Shown here: positions 32,399 to 44,112 of the stretch, one piece after another | Layout of the letters: each line of letters opens with the position of its first letter | Position numbering within the stretch: the first letter of the stretch is position 1 | Assembly: GCA_015680685.1 (NCBI GenBank) | Contig: MNCI01020108.1 | Coordinates: forward strand, 480,281-544,280 | Direction: 5' to 3' | DNA length: 64,000 nucleotides | Source of the DNA: Gnetum montanum | Taxonomy: Eukaryota; Streptophyta; Gnetopsida; Gnetales; Gnetaceae | The notes under the pieces: generated by a model | What the model was told of the DNA's origin: nothing | Databases searched by the model: none | Seen by the model: only the letters and a program-made list of their open reading frames with translations | Made by a program: the position numbers and the translations under genes

Positions 32399-34439
32399 TA
32401 CCCCCATAACTGAATGAAAACTCGTCCTCGAGTTCCTTACAAAATATTGGGAAGGTATGGGATTATTAAGGGGAATGGAACTAATGGGATGACATGTGAA
32501 TAGATCATCATTACAAGACTTGACAAAACTAGTGTTCATGACAACAAGGGTGAACACCTTATTACATTGACATTAGGCCTCATTTGGCAGCTGAGAGAAA
32601 AGAGAAGAGAGAAGAGGAGAGAAGAAGAGAGAAGAAGTCTTGCTGCTGCCAACACCAAGATTGCGCCTTTCGTTGTCCATCCATAAGCACGTCATCGATC
32701 TTGCTCCTTGCATAACTGCTTTCAGCACTGCTCCATTCCAAGCGTTCCTTCCAGATCCAGTTCGTTGTTGTATGATTGCCATCTGCACACACAACACAAT
32801 CTTGTATTAGCAAGGGTAAATGAATCATCATGTAACTGATACCTGGCTTTGGTGTAAGTTCATTGGCTAGGTTGTGGTATGGTTGATTGTGGATTTGAAA
32901 GATATAATAATGATGACTACCGAAGGTGTAGGGGTTAGGAAGAAAATCAAAAAATTTGAGGTTAGGAGAAAATCAAAAAAATCAAGCCCCATACCCCCAT
33001 GACTAATCACGAACCTCCAGTAGCGTTAGAATGGAGAAAGAAAAGGAGTAAGAAAGATAGATAAAAAGGGACAACTATGACATCAATGAAATGAATGCCA
33101 AGATGGAAATGAACAAAATAAAATTAATTGCAAAATGTTAAGGGAAAGAATTTAACTAATGCTCCAAATAGGAATGTCAGTGGGTCCTCCCCAAAGTAGG
33201 CTCATGCCCTTTAATGCCCTGACAAACCCACATTCAAAGAGTTCGTAGGCTCCGGGAATGTCAATTGGAACAAGAGTTAAAGTCTTAACCACAAGAAGTT
33301 ATCAAAAAGAAAACAATGCATCTACCAAAATATACACTAATGATACAATCGGCAATGAGGTGAACAATGGAGAGAAGGGTGGAGAGAAGAGGATGGAATG
33401 GAATCCCAAGAACAAGGTGATGTACAGCCCCTTGTGTGTTTCATGATTAATGTGACTTAGCAAATCCCATTTCAAGTCCGGCCTCAAACCAACCACATCC
33501 AATGACTTCGCATCAATGCATTCAGCTAAACCATCCACTTGGATAACAAGGATATCTTCCCTAAGAGTCACCACCATTCTGATGAAACAAAGGAGAGAAT
33601 GGGAAGCGAGAAGGGCCTTAGTTAGAGGGAACACTTTTGGTTCCATAACCAGTGCTTGTAGCCCAAGAGATTATTTCGTCTAAGGGGTGTGCTTTGAATT
33701 CTCACTTTTTCTTTTCTTTTCTCTTTTTTTTTTGTTTTTTGTTTTTATGCGTGAGAACCACACCATGCAAAGACTTGTTATTTTTATTGTCTCAGCTTCT
33801 GATAATTGGGTAACATCAGAACGGCAACAAAACTCAAGAAGAAAACATCCAAGCACCCAAGAGAATGGGCAACACAAACGCATCAAGTTCCCTTGAAGTC
33901 ACACCCTTTTCAAACCTTGAGTCCTTCCTTAGTTTGAGAAATGCCCAGTCACCGATTCATTTAAGTTCTTATTAGAAGGGAACTGTACATTTCCAAGCTG
34001 AGAGAGACCATAAAAACTAGTGGATGGATGGATGAAGTGGTCTCATTGCCTACCATATCAAAAGAAACACACCTTAGTATCAACATTGTGACTTAAAAGT
34101 AAAAACCAAACATGAGCAATCAACATGAAAATAGTTCATACCATCATTCAGAACACTTATTAGGTGACAAACTTACAAGGTGGATCACACACACACACAA
34201 AAAATGGAAAAGTATAACGATGTTGTAAAACAAAAAACAAGAAAAGTTAAAGAAAGTTGAAAAACAAAAACTAGAAAAGTTAAGGAAATTTGTAAAACAA
34301 AAACGTGTAAAACAAAAATGTGTAAAAAAAAATGTAAAAAGAATCCAACATGTCTAATGATTAGCATATGTGGCCATCTCTCCCATGACTGAATTGCAAG
34401 GGGGAGATCCAAAATAATGAACGTCTATTTGAATTTCAT
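32399..34439 (-). other. 3' non-coding region of element D
   Basis: Counterpart of 10106-12048 in B. Contains the TTTTGTTTTACA-type units on the minus strand (34340-34200), a T-rich run at 33700-33745 on the plus strand, the shared 33302-33646 frame, and near 32790 the splice-acceptor-like TTGTGTTGTGTGTGCAG (minus strand) followed by an open stretch. No polymerase motif. Confidence 0.65.
33302..33646 (-). other. Conserved 114-residue frame in the 3' region of element D
   Basis: Open frame MEPKVFPLTKALLASHSLLC... continuing with LAECIDAKSLDVVGLRPDLK and a hydrophobic end (FTSLPIVSLVYILVDALFSF). Counterparts lie at the matching place in A (284-54) and B (10812-11160, broken). It ends in a possible membrane segment. 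No family recognised. The region is also open on the opposite strand (33258-33446). Confidence 0.35.
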
Positions 34440-37400
34440 AGAAGTACCCAACTCCTCCCGATTGATGATCTTAGGTTGAGGGGTGGGAGTTGGTGACGTT
34501 CATATTCCAACATGTCTATGCCTTCATTATTGGCATGGTTTGTCTCCTTGGTTCGTTCCATGCATATTTTGTTGCTCCTTCCAGTAGCTATCAACCACGG
34601 GGTATCTACTACTGGTTGTGTGGTTGCTACATACAGGCATCTTTGTTTCAAAGTTTCAAGGGCACACCTACTGCATGGAGGCATTTCCTCTATGTCATCA
34701 CCCGATGAATCACTGTATGTGATGCATGGAACTTTCCTCTTCTCAATCTTTCCATAAATATTTATCTTAGATATTTCCAAGAAAAGNNNNNNNNNNNNNN
34801 NNNNNNNNNNNNNNNNNNNNNNNNNNNNNNNNNNNNNNNNNNNNNNNACACACAGTGGTATTGATGTCCTCCACCAATCCCAAGGGAATGGTGATAGACT
34901 GGTTTGCCAGCTCTAGTTGAATGTTGCTCTTCTTAAGTTGGGGCAGGTTCCAGGCGTGATACATCTCTTGTGAAATTAAGTTGACTCCGGAACCTGAGTC
35001 AAGAAGAGCCCTATGTGGTTCATTTCCGGCGAGTTGAAGGTAGATTAAGGGACTTCCAAGATCAGTTAGTTTCCTAGGAAGGTGGCCTACCTTGATCCAG
35101 TTGGTTACAGTATGCGTCAACATAACCGTATGCGTTAAGCTCTGTTGGACTGAAGGATGCTCCAAAGTGTTAGATGGTGAAGGAGTGTACATGGGCTCAA
35201 CCGCTTGTTGTTGCGAGAGTTTGTCTGGGCTTTTGGTTTTGAAGAAGGGTCTTCTCTTTTTACAGTTGTCAGAACCAGCAGCAGGTTGAATATTTATAGC
35301 TCTCGAAGCGTGACATTGCTGCGGTTGAGTAGGAAGTTCCCCTTGCATTGTTGGAGCAGGAGGTGTTATGGGAACTACTTGTGGAAGAGGTGCGGATGGA
35401 TTTGGAGGATGGTGTGGGTATGGAGTGTCTCCCGGAGGAGAAGGAGTCCTTCTGAAGTACTCCCGAACTTGGTAGTGATGGTGGGGAGTTGTGTGACTCA
35501 TAGAGTCACTTGGAGAAATCGGCTGCTGCTACACATAATATCCATAAGGGTTAGGCTACCGATAAGGGTATTGATGTTTCTGCGATGGCATCCCCCATGA
35601 CTGTGGGTATTTCCACTACTGATGCTGTCTGATGGGTTGTGGTGGAGTTCCACTTGGATAATATGTTAATGGTTGGTGGAACTGCTTTGGGTTACCTTGG
35701 GGATAAGGTAACCTACGGGGTGTTTGCTATTGATTAAGTCTTGGATTAAGTGCATACACCCCAGACTCTTATAGATGTGAGATGGTTGGGCAACATCCCT
35801 TAGGATTGTCATAGTAGCAAATCTCACATCCACCGTCATCGTCTGTGTCTGAATCCACAACCACATCGGAGTTAGTGATTTTCCCCTTACCTTTGTTATG
35901 TGCAAGGCCTAAATCTCTCCACTTTGTCTTACCTTTGTTACTACTTTGTTCTACCTTAGGCTCTTCTACAATTTTTAAAACAGCTTCAATTTTAGAGTCT
36001 AAGGAACTCCATACGTCATCTACCTTAGCCACTATTTCTGTTGTTAATTTTTGAATCGACAAGGTTTTCCTGTTCACCAACTCTTCGATTGGTGACTCAT
36101 CCTCTTCATCACAAAATTTTACTCCCTTCATCCGGAGAGAGGGATCATGGTTGTATTCTTCCGCACTTTCCCTTTTTTATAGCTCACCTTCTTCTTTTGC
36201 TACTTGCTTCAACAAGCACTGTACCTCATGGGCTCTAAGTTGTGAGACTCTCCCTTAGGCATAAGTCCCAAGGGTTCTTCTAGTTTCATGCCATAGCCCA
36301 TCCACGATGTGGCGAAGTTGATCTCGCTGAGCATAACCATGGCCCAGGCAACGATGTAATAATGTGTAGTAGCGGGCCATGGCAACATCCAAGGGTTCAT
36401 GAATACCCTGCTTCCATCCTTGGATCTGCTTACACAAATTGGACACTCTAGAGTACGTCTGATACTTATCGTTGAATAGTTCTAACATCATACTCCACCT
36501 CCTGATGGTTTCCAGTTCTAAGGACCGGTACCAGCTCTTTGCTTCCTTGGTGAGTGTCCTGGGAAACAACTTAAGTTTTTGCCATTCATTTTCTATATTC
36601 TACAAGGCACATGCATCGTGGAATGCCTGTAAATGATGCTGCAAATCAGCGTTGTATCCCCCTTCAAATTGTGGGATGTTGTTCATGTCTAAACGTTTGA
36701 TCCGACTATCTTTTAAATGCCTTGTTGGAATTCTAACAGCCTCGATTATGTTAAGCACACTTTGGGTTGCAAGTAGGGGCTCGTCATGATCATCTCTTTC
36801 ATGATGCCTATCATGTCTTCGTCGTTCCCTACTTTCCCTACGTCCTTGCCCTTGTCCTCTCTCTCGACTTTCTTGTCGAGGTTTCTCATTTTGTCTACCT
36901 TTATCCTCTTCGTTGTGTTCATGATGGCTACACCCAAATGTGGAAGGAGAGGGTGAGTGATGTGAAGAAGGGGAAGAAGAAGGGGAACCATCACCATGAT
37001 GATGTTTCTTACCTTCTCTTTGGCTGCTACGGCCAAGATCATGGTGAAGATCTAAGTGCACGTCCTTGTCATGTGTTGTTCCTTCTGTGAACAGTTGGTG
37101 TTCATGGGCATCAGAACCAAGGATATGTATCGTTGATCATAGGTTCTGATACCCTACCTCCTCACTTTCATTAAGAGGAGGCACATCTCTTGATAGCAAA
37201 CCAGTTATAAGTGGTTCACCATCTCTAGTTTCACCAAGGACATGTGGGACCTCTTTGCCCTTCGATAGTGTATGTTGGCTCTCTTGCCTTGAGTCCCTCA
37301 TACGTTGTGCTTCTGTGGGATAGTAATCCCTTGAATCAAAGTCTTCTGCAATGTATTCTGCATATAATTCTGTCATGCAAATTTGTGGCAAAGCACGGAA

Positions 37401-37643
37401 AAGCATGTTAGAAACTGATCAATCTGGGGGTAACACGATGTTACCTTGCAAATCTCTCCATCGCAGCTGTTCGTCTTAATGGAGGATAAAGGTAAAGTTT
37501 GGAATATACTCATTGGGATGAGTATAAAGTATCTTGTATTGTTTAGGACTTGGCTGATTTCAGCTATGTGTTTTATGTTGCCAACTGTCTCGTGTATGGT
37601 CCTTAGGTGGTGAGTTGCTCTTATGAGAAGAAGAAGAAGACAT
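34440..37643 (-). pseudogene. Broken gag-protease polyprotein of element D
   Basis: Starts at ATG 37643 (MSSSSSHKSNSPPKDH). N-terminal block 37520-37137, Ser/His/Arg-rich block 37061-36770, gag core 36569-36255 (EAKSWYRSLELETIRRWS), linker block 36131-35769 with the shortened knuckle CEICYYDNPKGCC (His changed to Asn), Pro-rich linker 35700-35300, retropepsin near 35015-34860 (LLDSGSGVNLISQEMY), then the tail with CALETLKQRCLYVATTQ near 34680-34620. Premature stops include TAA after ILH where B reads CAG and TGA after PPD where B reads CGA. Sequence 34787-34847 is unresolved. Same product type as in A and B. Confidence 0.85.
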
Positions 37644-37771
37644 AGTGTCTTATCGGTGTGCTAATTACTGTTATATAAATTCTTGTTTAATTAATGAACC
37701 CGAAGGTTCGTTTAGGCTCCCAACGATGAGAGTGATATCCTTTATGTTCTATTCAGCACACAAACACTTAG

Positions 37772-37789
37772 TCCCTGGCAATGGTGCCA
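37772..37789 (-). other. Primer binding site of element D (tRNA-Asp-like)
   Basis: Minus-strand TGGCACCATTGCCAGGGA, one base inside the 5' LTR, matching the tRNA-Asp complement with three substitutions. Confidence 0.75.
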
Positions 37790-37790
37790 A

Positions 37791-38825
37791 TGATGAGTGG
37801 TGAGGTACCCCTACACTCAACCATACGAAATGAGCGTAGCACGCACGATTCGATCGAACTTCACAGACTAAGTGCCTACACGCCCCATGGAACACTTGGG
37901 GTTAATCATTCGTTGTCTTCCCAGACTTACTTGTAGTTGTCACGGTGTATGGTTAAGTAAGTCCGAGGTATATGATTTTTATAGTCTTTTATGTTTTATC
38001 TCCTATGCTATCAAGGTGAAGGGTTGGAGAAACTAACTAACTCTAACTAATGAACTAAGTCTAAATTACCTAGCGTCAGCATCCATTCCCACTTACCGTA
38101 CACACCCTGAATTGATGCAACTGCGGCTACCAAACGCTAATCGTTGCTGGGATCACCGCGCATAACGCACATGCTTGAAGTGGTCGTACTGAGGCACTTA
38201 ACTAGGAGGAAAGGGTTGAGAAAGCTAATCTAGCCTAAGTGCGATGAGCAGCCAATTCCTTGACTAACCGTACACATCTTGGTGCATGACTACCACTGGG
38301 ATTACCAAGCGTAGATCCTGGATACGCCACTGGGTTACCAAATAGTCACACTAGATGCTCGTAATCAAGTTGTACTCATACCGCATTGCGATGAGCAGCC
38401 GATTCCTTGACTAACCGTACACATCCTTAGATGCTCGTAATAAAGTCGTACTCATACCGCATTCTAGGAGTTTAAGGGTGAGAGAGAAAATAATAAATAA
38501 AATCCTATTCCATGCACTGCAAGGTTTATCCAGGAAGTTTATCTTTATTGCTGTACACAACTTGTGTTCACGTACAATGTTGCTCGAATAAAGGTCCATT
38601 CACTTTAGGACTCCTACTGTAGGCACATGGAAAATATTCTATCTCTGGAGTGATCAAACTGCCAGAGTTTCCCTACTTCTAGCCCAGGATGAGGAAAAAA
38701 GGGAGAGCCGCCTCTTATTTATATACTTGGCAGCGGACCGCGATATCGCGTATGCGATATCGTAGGGGACGACGCGATATCGCATGGGATGCGATATCGC
38801 GGCTTATGTGAATCATGTCTCATCA
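37791..38825 (-). repeat. 5' LTR of element D
   Basis: 1035 bp bounded by TGATGAG and CTCATCA. U3 around 38738-38810 holds four GATATCG cores in palindromic settings. A TATA-like TATAAATA stands at the same place as in B on the minus strand (near 38721, here TATATAAATA). Confidence 0.9.
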
Positions 38826-38912
38826 CTACCCAATGTGTGGAATTGGGATGCTTGACATGTGAGCTTAAATCCCAAATCCCACATAATCTCTGTAGGTTGC
38901 CCAGTGTGTGGA

Positions 38913-39989
38913 GGGATGAGCTAGGAAAAATTTAGTGTTGGATACCTTTAATAATTATCTTTTCTTCATTCTAGAGATTGTCATCTCGTCTATGACTAAC
39001 TTGCAAGTTGTATCCTATGGAGGAATAGTTCCAAAGTCAAAAGATCATCAAGACAATAAATGGTCAAAATTGAATCCAAACAAAGTCCACACTTATGGCT
39101 ATCACTCATAAGTAAAAACATGCACCTTCATCCTAACTTCTAATCACAAGTTCAAGAATGATGATTTATGATTAAATCAAATTAAAGTCATAGATACATG
39201 CATGAATATTGACGAATATGTGATTTTACCTTGCTATCTTAACAATGTAACAACCTCAACAGCCCAACAGTGAACTCTAATGGTCTATAGTTGCCACAAG
39301 GCTCAACAAATCCTCACTTAATAACTTCAAAGAAAATTAGACTTTAACTTGACATGGGTTTGCTCGGGTATTAATTCTTTGTGTCTATATTTCTCTCTCT
39401 TTGTCTATCTTCCCCTTAGCACGAATCGGGGCATGTATTTATACCATAAGAATATTTTAAAATCAAATGTAGGATAATAGATCCTTGTCATAAGTATTGA
39501 TGTCCATTGATGCATGGTTTATTGATTTCCATTGCAGCCTCAATCTTCCACGATTATCTCTGCAAGTCGCCTACCTTTACTTTAATCGATATCCAAATTG
39601 TTCTTCTTGGTCTTACTCTTAGAAATTCAAGATATCAATCCTCATTACTATTACTATGTGGATCGATGCTGTATGTATCAATTTGCATCATTGCCCCGAT
39701 TACCTATGATAACCAGAAATAAATGTCATTAGTTCATATTGATTTATGTAGCAAAAATCGATGATCTTCAATAAAAATAATTTATCTATACTAGAAAAAA
39801 TTAAATAATTTACAGGGTTTTACACAACCCTCAACTAGCCTATGGCCAGTGCCTAGTCATAACAGGCAGAAACAAAACATAACCCCCTGATACAAGAGAG
39901 ATACAATAACGATATAAATTAAAACATAACATAACATAGCATATCTAGTTGGAAACAATCTTAACATTAAAAGGTGGTCATGAACAAGA
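38913..39989. other. Repeat-derived sequence, no gene recognised
   Basis: Follows copy 1 of the long repeat. Possibly an LTR on the minus strand: TGTTGGATACC near 38934 and GTTTTACACA near 39820 would form TG...CA-type ends, with a TATA-like GTATAAATAC (minus strand) near 39440. Only one copy is present in the window, so this cannot be confirmed. Confidence 0.3.
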
Positions 39990-40019
39990 ACAAAAGTGGC
40001 CATTAAAACACAAAGTTCA

Positions 40020-41090
40020 AAAAGCAAAAGATCATAATTTTGAGGCTGTATCAAGCCTCCGAGCCTGCTTCCATGTCCATGTCCTCCTCAAACTAGGAGC
40101 ATTTCCCTCCTTCATCATCATTGTGGATTTGAGGGTGGACATGCTTTTCAATGTCCATCACCCTCTTATCTAGAGCACTAATCGTAGAGCTGACCTGCTA
40201 TAGAATAAAAAGGATTCCTTACTGGGCAGAGTGAACCTCATGAAGTTGCAATTGGACTTCCTTACAAAAGCCATGAAGCTCACTAGATTTAGGTGCTAAA
40301 GAGGAGCCAGGCTCTTGGGACTCCTAGATGAATGGACCAACTTTGGTATAGATTCTTAATGACTAGGTGAAGGTGTCTTTCTTTAGAATAGAATGATGTA
40401 CCTTTGTTCCTGTTTACAACTTAAGAACACCACACTCTTATGGAATTTTCAAGATGAGGAAGGGAAAACATAGCTTCAAAGCACCATCATTATAATGGTA
40501 GACAAGGTACCTAATTGGGAGATAGGAAAAATTTACCTCCTTCTCATACTTCAGTGCCTTCATCACACCGAGTGCAAAGATGAAAACATTAAGTGGTATG
40601 GGTTGATGGTAGGATGTTAGTAATAATCATCCTTGCCATCACCCTATGCTCTAGCTGGAGGTTCAGAAAGTATAGGCCTTCGTTCTGTAGTTGGCCATTG
40701 TTGCTCTCACCTATGAACTGATGGAGAAATTCATATTTTTCCTCAATGCTAGCTTTTGGTTTGAACATGTCATTCCCCTAGGTTGGAAATCCAAATCGTT
40801 CTTGTAGCTTAGCCACTATGACCTTTAGTGTTGTCTTCTGAATGGAAGACACTAAGTAGTGCTTCAGAGGGTCAGCCTTGGACAGGTGGCATTTGAGATT
40901 TCGATAGACCTCCAGAACCTTCTCTTGCATGTACCAGTCCAAGGGTGGTTGGACAAAAACCCTACAACCCATGGCTTCTAGTTGCTAGAGAACCAACGCA
41001 TCATTGTGGTTGAACCACTCTGTATAATCTGCCTCTGCATGCCATGGAGCAATCTTTAACTGCTCACTCTTTGGTGCCTGTGAATAAATA
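40020..41090 (-). pseudogene. Decayed coding block resembling the 'putative plant transposon protein' domain
   Basis: Minus-strand reading PWHAEADYTEWFNHNDALVL, stop (TAG where CAG is plausible), then EAMGCRVFVQPPLDWYMQEK and LEVYRNLKCHLS (open 40972-40778), LQLEHRVMARMIITNILPST and, in a shifted frame, FALGVMKALKYEKEVNFSYL, ending with a coiled-coil type segment (SSTISALDKRVMDIEKHV) and an acidic tail. The arrangement recalls the domain found in many plant gypsy-associated proteins and sits after integrase in element K, where Athila-type elements may carry an extra reading frame. Family assignment is by recall of motif style only. Confidence 0.4.
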
Positions 41091-41671
41091 AAAATATTTA
41101 ACGAATCAAAATTATCCATTGAATCTTCCATTGGATGTGTACCTATACCTTTTCTTTGGAATTGCTTGATTAGGCCATTTATGTAGCAAAATTGAAAAAC
41201 TAGATTAACCTCTTATACAATTATTGGTAAAAAAGCCCAAAGGAAACATTAGTTCCTTGTTGTATTTAGACATAACCAAGAAAAATGAGCATCTTGGTTA
41301 TTTTAAGAAAAAGATAAGAAAAATTAGGGCCCTCAAAGTGCACCCTGACCCACATTGCTATCCTGGCATCTTCTTGCTAGTATGGCCTGCAATGCTTTTG
41401 TATCTAGTCACATTGTCGTCACTGTCCTAGTCGCAAGTTTACACTACTACCCTAGCCCTAAGCTTGTGAAGACAAATGCATGTTTTGAGATGGTAGGTTG
41501 ATGATTTATAATAGAAATCACTACCTCACAAATAATTTACTATATAAATTTTTTAAATTTTTATGTAGTTAATCCACATCATGACATCGATTCTATTTAA
41601 TATCGTTTAGGTCGATTATTATCACTATCGCAACATAGATCAACATAGANATTGATCTTTTGATCTTTTGT

Positions 41672-41795
41672 GGGTTTCCGGGGTCCCCCCCTCCCCTTCG
41701 GGGTGGGCCACCCCTGGTCTCCCCCCCGCTTGTACTTGTATACTCGTGTACCATACTTTCAGTAATACATTCCCGAAAATTCTCTCAAAAAAAAA
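41672..41795 (+). mobile_element. Possible truncated non-LTR retrotransposon 3' end
   Basis: A GC-rich island in AT-rich surroundings (GGGGTCCCCCCCTCCCCTTC, then GGGGTGGGCCACCCCTGG), followed by CTTGTACTTGTATACTCG, AGTAATACATTC and a run of nine A's at 41787-41795. This composition and the poly-A end recall plant LINE 3' tails. The left end is unclear because of an N at 41650. Confidence 0.4.
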
Positions 41796-41837
41796 TGTAG
41801 TGGAATTCCAAGTTTCAAATGTATCGATTCTCATTAA

Positions 41838-42045
41838 AGCCATGCTGATAAAAATTAAGGCATTTGAAAAATTCTAAGAGACATTGATTCATATCAATTC
41901 AGCCTATATGAATCAATATATGTATCAATTAACATCATTATGGCACTGATAAAAATCAAGACATTCAAGAAATCTAGAAACATATCGATATAGATCAATT
42001 AGAGTTATAAGAATCGATATGTTTATCGATTTGTGTCAATGCCAT
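41838..42045. repeat. Degenerate tandem duplication, about 105 bp
   Basis: Two units each starting GCCATGCTGATAAAAATTAAG or GCACTGATAAAAATCAAG, followed by an ACATTnGAAnAATCTA-type block and several ATCAAT/ATCGAT tetrads. A third start (GCCATG) appears at 42039. Confidence 0.5.
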
Positions 42046-44112
42046 GTTGTTCAGATGTGAAATATTTATGGAAATTTACTCTTGTTCGAGTTGAATTGAG
42101 AAAATCAATATCCATTAATATATTAGTATTAAGTTTTATTGATAAGATCGAAAGTTTGTTGGGAACTTGGAATTTTATTATCATCGTATTGATCCTAGTT
42201 GCTAGAATTGACAAGTTGTGGTATATTATCATTGTGAGACATCGAGGTTGTAATGTCTCTTGCTAAGGGAAAATCTAAGATGGTTTTATTTTATCTATAG
42301 ACATTGATACTTTGATATTTTATGGATACTTAGATATATCCTAATCACCCTTAATCAAGTCTATTAATAGTAATCGATATGATTATAATTTTATTTATAG
42401 CTTATTTATAGGAGCTTATTCCTCTCTTTGATTAATAACTTCTTATTCTTAGATATGAGTCCACATATAACTCAGTTAGGAAGGCCCTACCTAGGATTGA
42501 TTGGGCTTAACATCACCTCATAAGGTTTGCTTTGTTAGGTATAAGAATGTCTTACAAACTCAAGGTCTAAACCTTTCCTATGATTTAAGGATTTGAGATG
42601 CATCACTTACATCTAACTCATTTTCTAACTTATTCTTGGCTTAACTTCCAAGTTGGTTATACCCTACTATCATATCTATTATTAATTGGTTATCCCCCCC
42701 TAATTAAGCTAAGATATGTAAGATACCTAGGTTAATTAGCAAATATAAATTATTAAAAGGAAAACATGCTCAAAGGATATACCAAAAGCAAGAGTTTCCT
42801 TGGGTTTTATATATTTAGATGACTAACAGGGTACCAAAGGAAATGGGAAAATGAGTGTTAGTATCCATCATTGGCCACCATAGTAGGGATCTCAACCATT
42901 GACACCTATGGAAGACATGATGGGAAACACAAAGAAAAATCATGCACAAAAGTACAACTAGTTAGAGAGATGACTATGCAAAAGAAAGATAGGAAGATAA
43001 CTCAACAAAAATGAAAAAGAGGAATAGCAAAAGGAAAAAATTAGGTAAAAATAAAAACAAAAAGAAAATAATAATCTATGAAGTACAAAGAAACAGAAGC
43101 AAAGTAACTAAATAACAGAGTAAGAGGAATAATTAAAAGTGAAGGTGCCCATTAAGATACCAACTATGGAGGAGGCACTCCTTCATTGCTAGTGTTATAC
43201 CCTAGTTCTAAGATAGTGGCATAATTATTGGATTGGTAATCGCCACCTTATCTTTAAACACTCTACTCACAGAAGGGGGTTCTTGTGGGATGCTTGAAAT
43301 TATGAGCTTGGAGCATCAGCCCAATGGTAAGGTTCTTGTGGGAGTGTGGCTCGGCTCATCATTGAAGATTCTTGTGAGGTTATATTTTTCTTCTTGTCTT
43401 GTTTTTTTGTTCTTTCTTTCATTCTTTTTTTTCTTTTTCTTTTTTGTAATGAAGAAATTCAATATCTGAGCATCTTCAATCATGAGGTGCTTATGGAAGC
43501 CAAATTCATTTTGTAAGGGTTTTTCACATGGCATTGATATTTTGATATTGTAGATGCCTTTAACATCAAAGAAACTAGGTCCCATATAACACATCCTTTC
43601 CACCTTAGTGACTTATCCAAGCATGTATTTAATAGAAACCAAACACTAATAAGCATTACCCTAAACTGAGCTATTTAGGCACCTTGACTTATGAACATTT
43701 TACTTAAAGAGTATTATTTTAAAAAATGAAGTTTATTATGTGTAAGACACTTATTAATCTAAGGCTTACACTTAGTTGAATTTTGGATTTAAACCTGCAT
43801 ATTTCAAGGTAGGAGTTGTCCTTCTCCCTTGCATTCTAGACATGATGCTACTAAATTCTTTATAGTCCAAACTAACAATAGAATGTCCTATTTTCCTCTA
43901 CATTTTTCAAGGTAAAAGGTGTAGACTATTGGGTCTCTTTATGAGTTTTACTCTATAACATAAGAATCATGCTGCAAGATATTGTTAAGAGCTAAGACTT
44001 CTAATGGATTATTTGTAAGTAATTCATTAGTTGTGGGATAAATTGGATCACTTAGCTCTACTAATTCATCTTCTTTGAGTTCCTCAATGTGATGTTGATG
44101 ATATAACTTAAG

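Larger units (their letters stand above)
31401..38825 (-). mobile_element. Element D: complete gag-protease-only LTR retrotransposon
   Basis: 7.4-kb minus-strand element. 5' LTR 38825-37791, primer site 37789-37772, gag-protease frame 37643 to about 34440, 3' non-coding part 34440-32399, G-rich tract ATGGGGGTA at 32407-32399, and 3' LTR 32398-31401. A perfect 5-bp duplication CTACC flanks it (31396-31400 and 38826-38830). It is inserted in the long repeat shared with 49331-50120. Same family and subfamily as A and B. No reverse transcriptase or integrase motif lies between the LTRs, although 61 unresolved bases occur in the protease region (34787-34847). Confidence 0.95.
41091..44112. other. 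Non-coding stretch inside element K region
   Basis: Mostly AT-rich without convincing coding frames. Contains a possible LINE 3' end (41672-41795), a degenerate tandem duplication of about 105 bp with ATCGAT-type motifs (41838-42045) and a long T-rich tract (43395-43447). Confidence 0.5.

Noticed and set aside
34787-34847. Possible missing polymerase in the unresolved bases of element D
   Set aside because: The gap lies within the protease, which continues on both sides in register with B; a pol insertion there is not supported by copies A, B and C.
43233-43603. Frames ending in poly-Phe or containing poly-Lys
   Set aside because: They are produced by a T-rich tract at 43395-43447; no homology seen.
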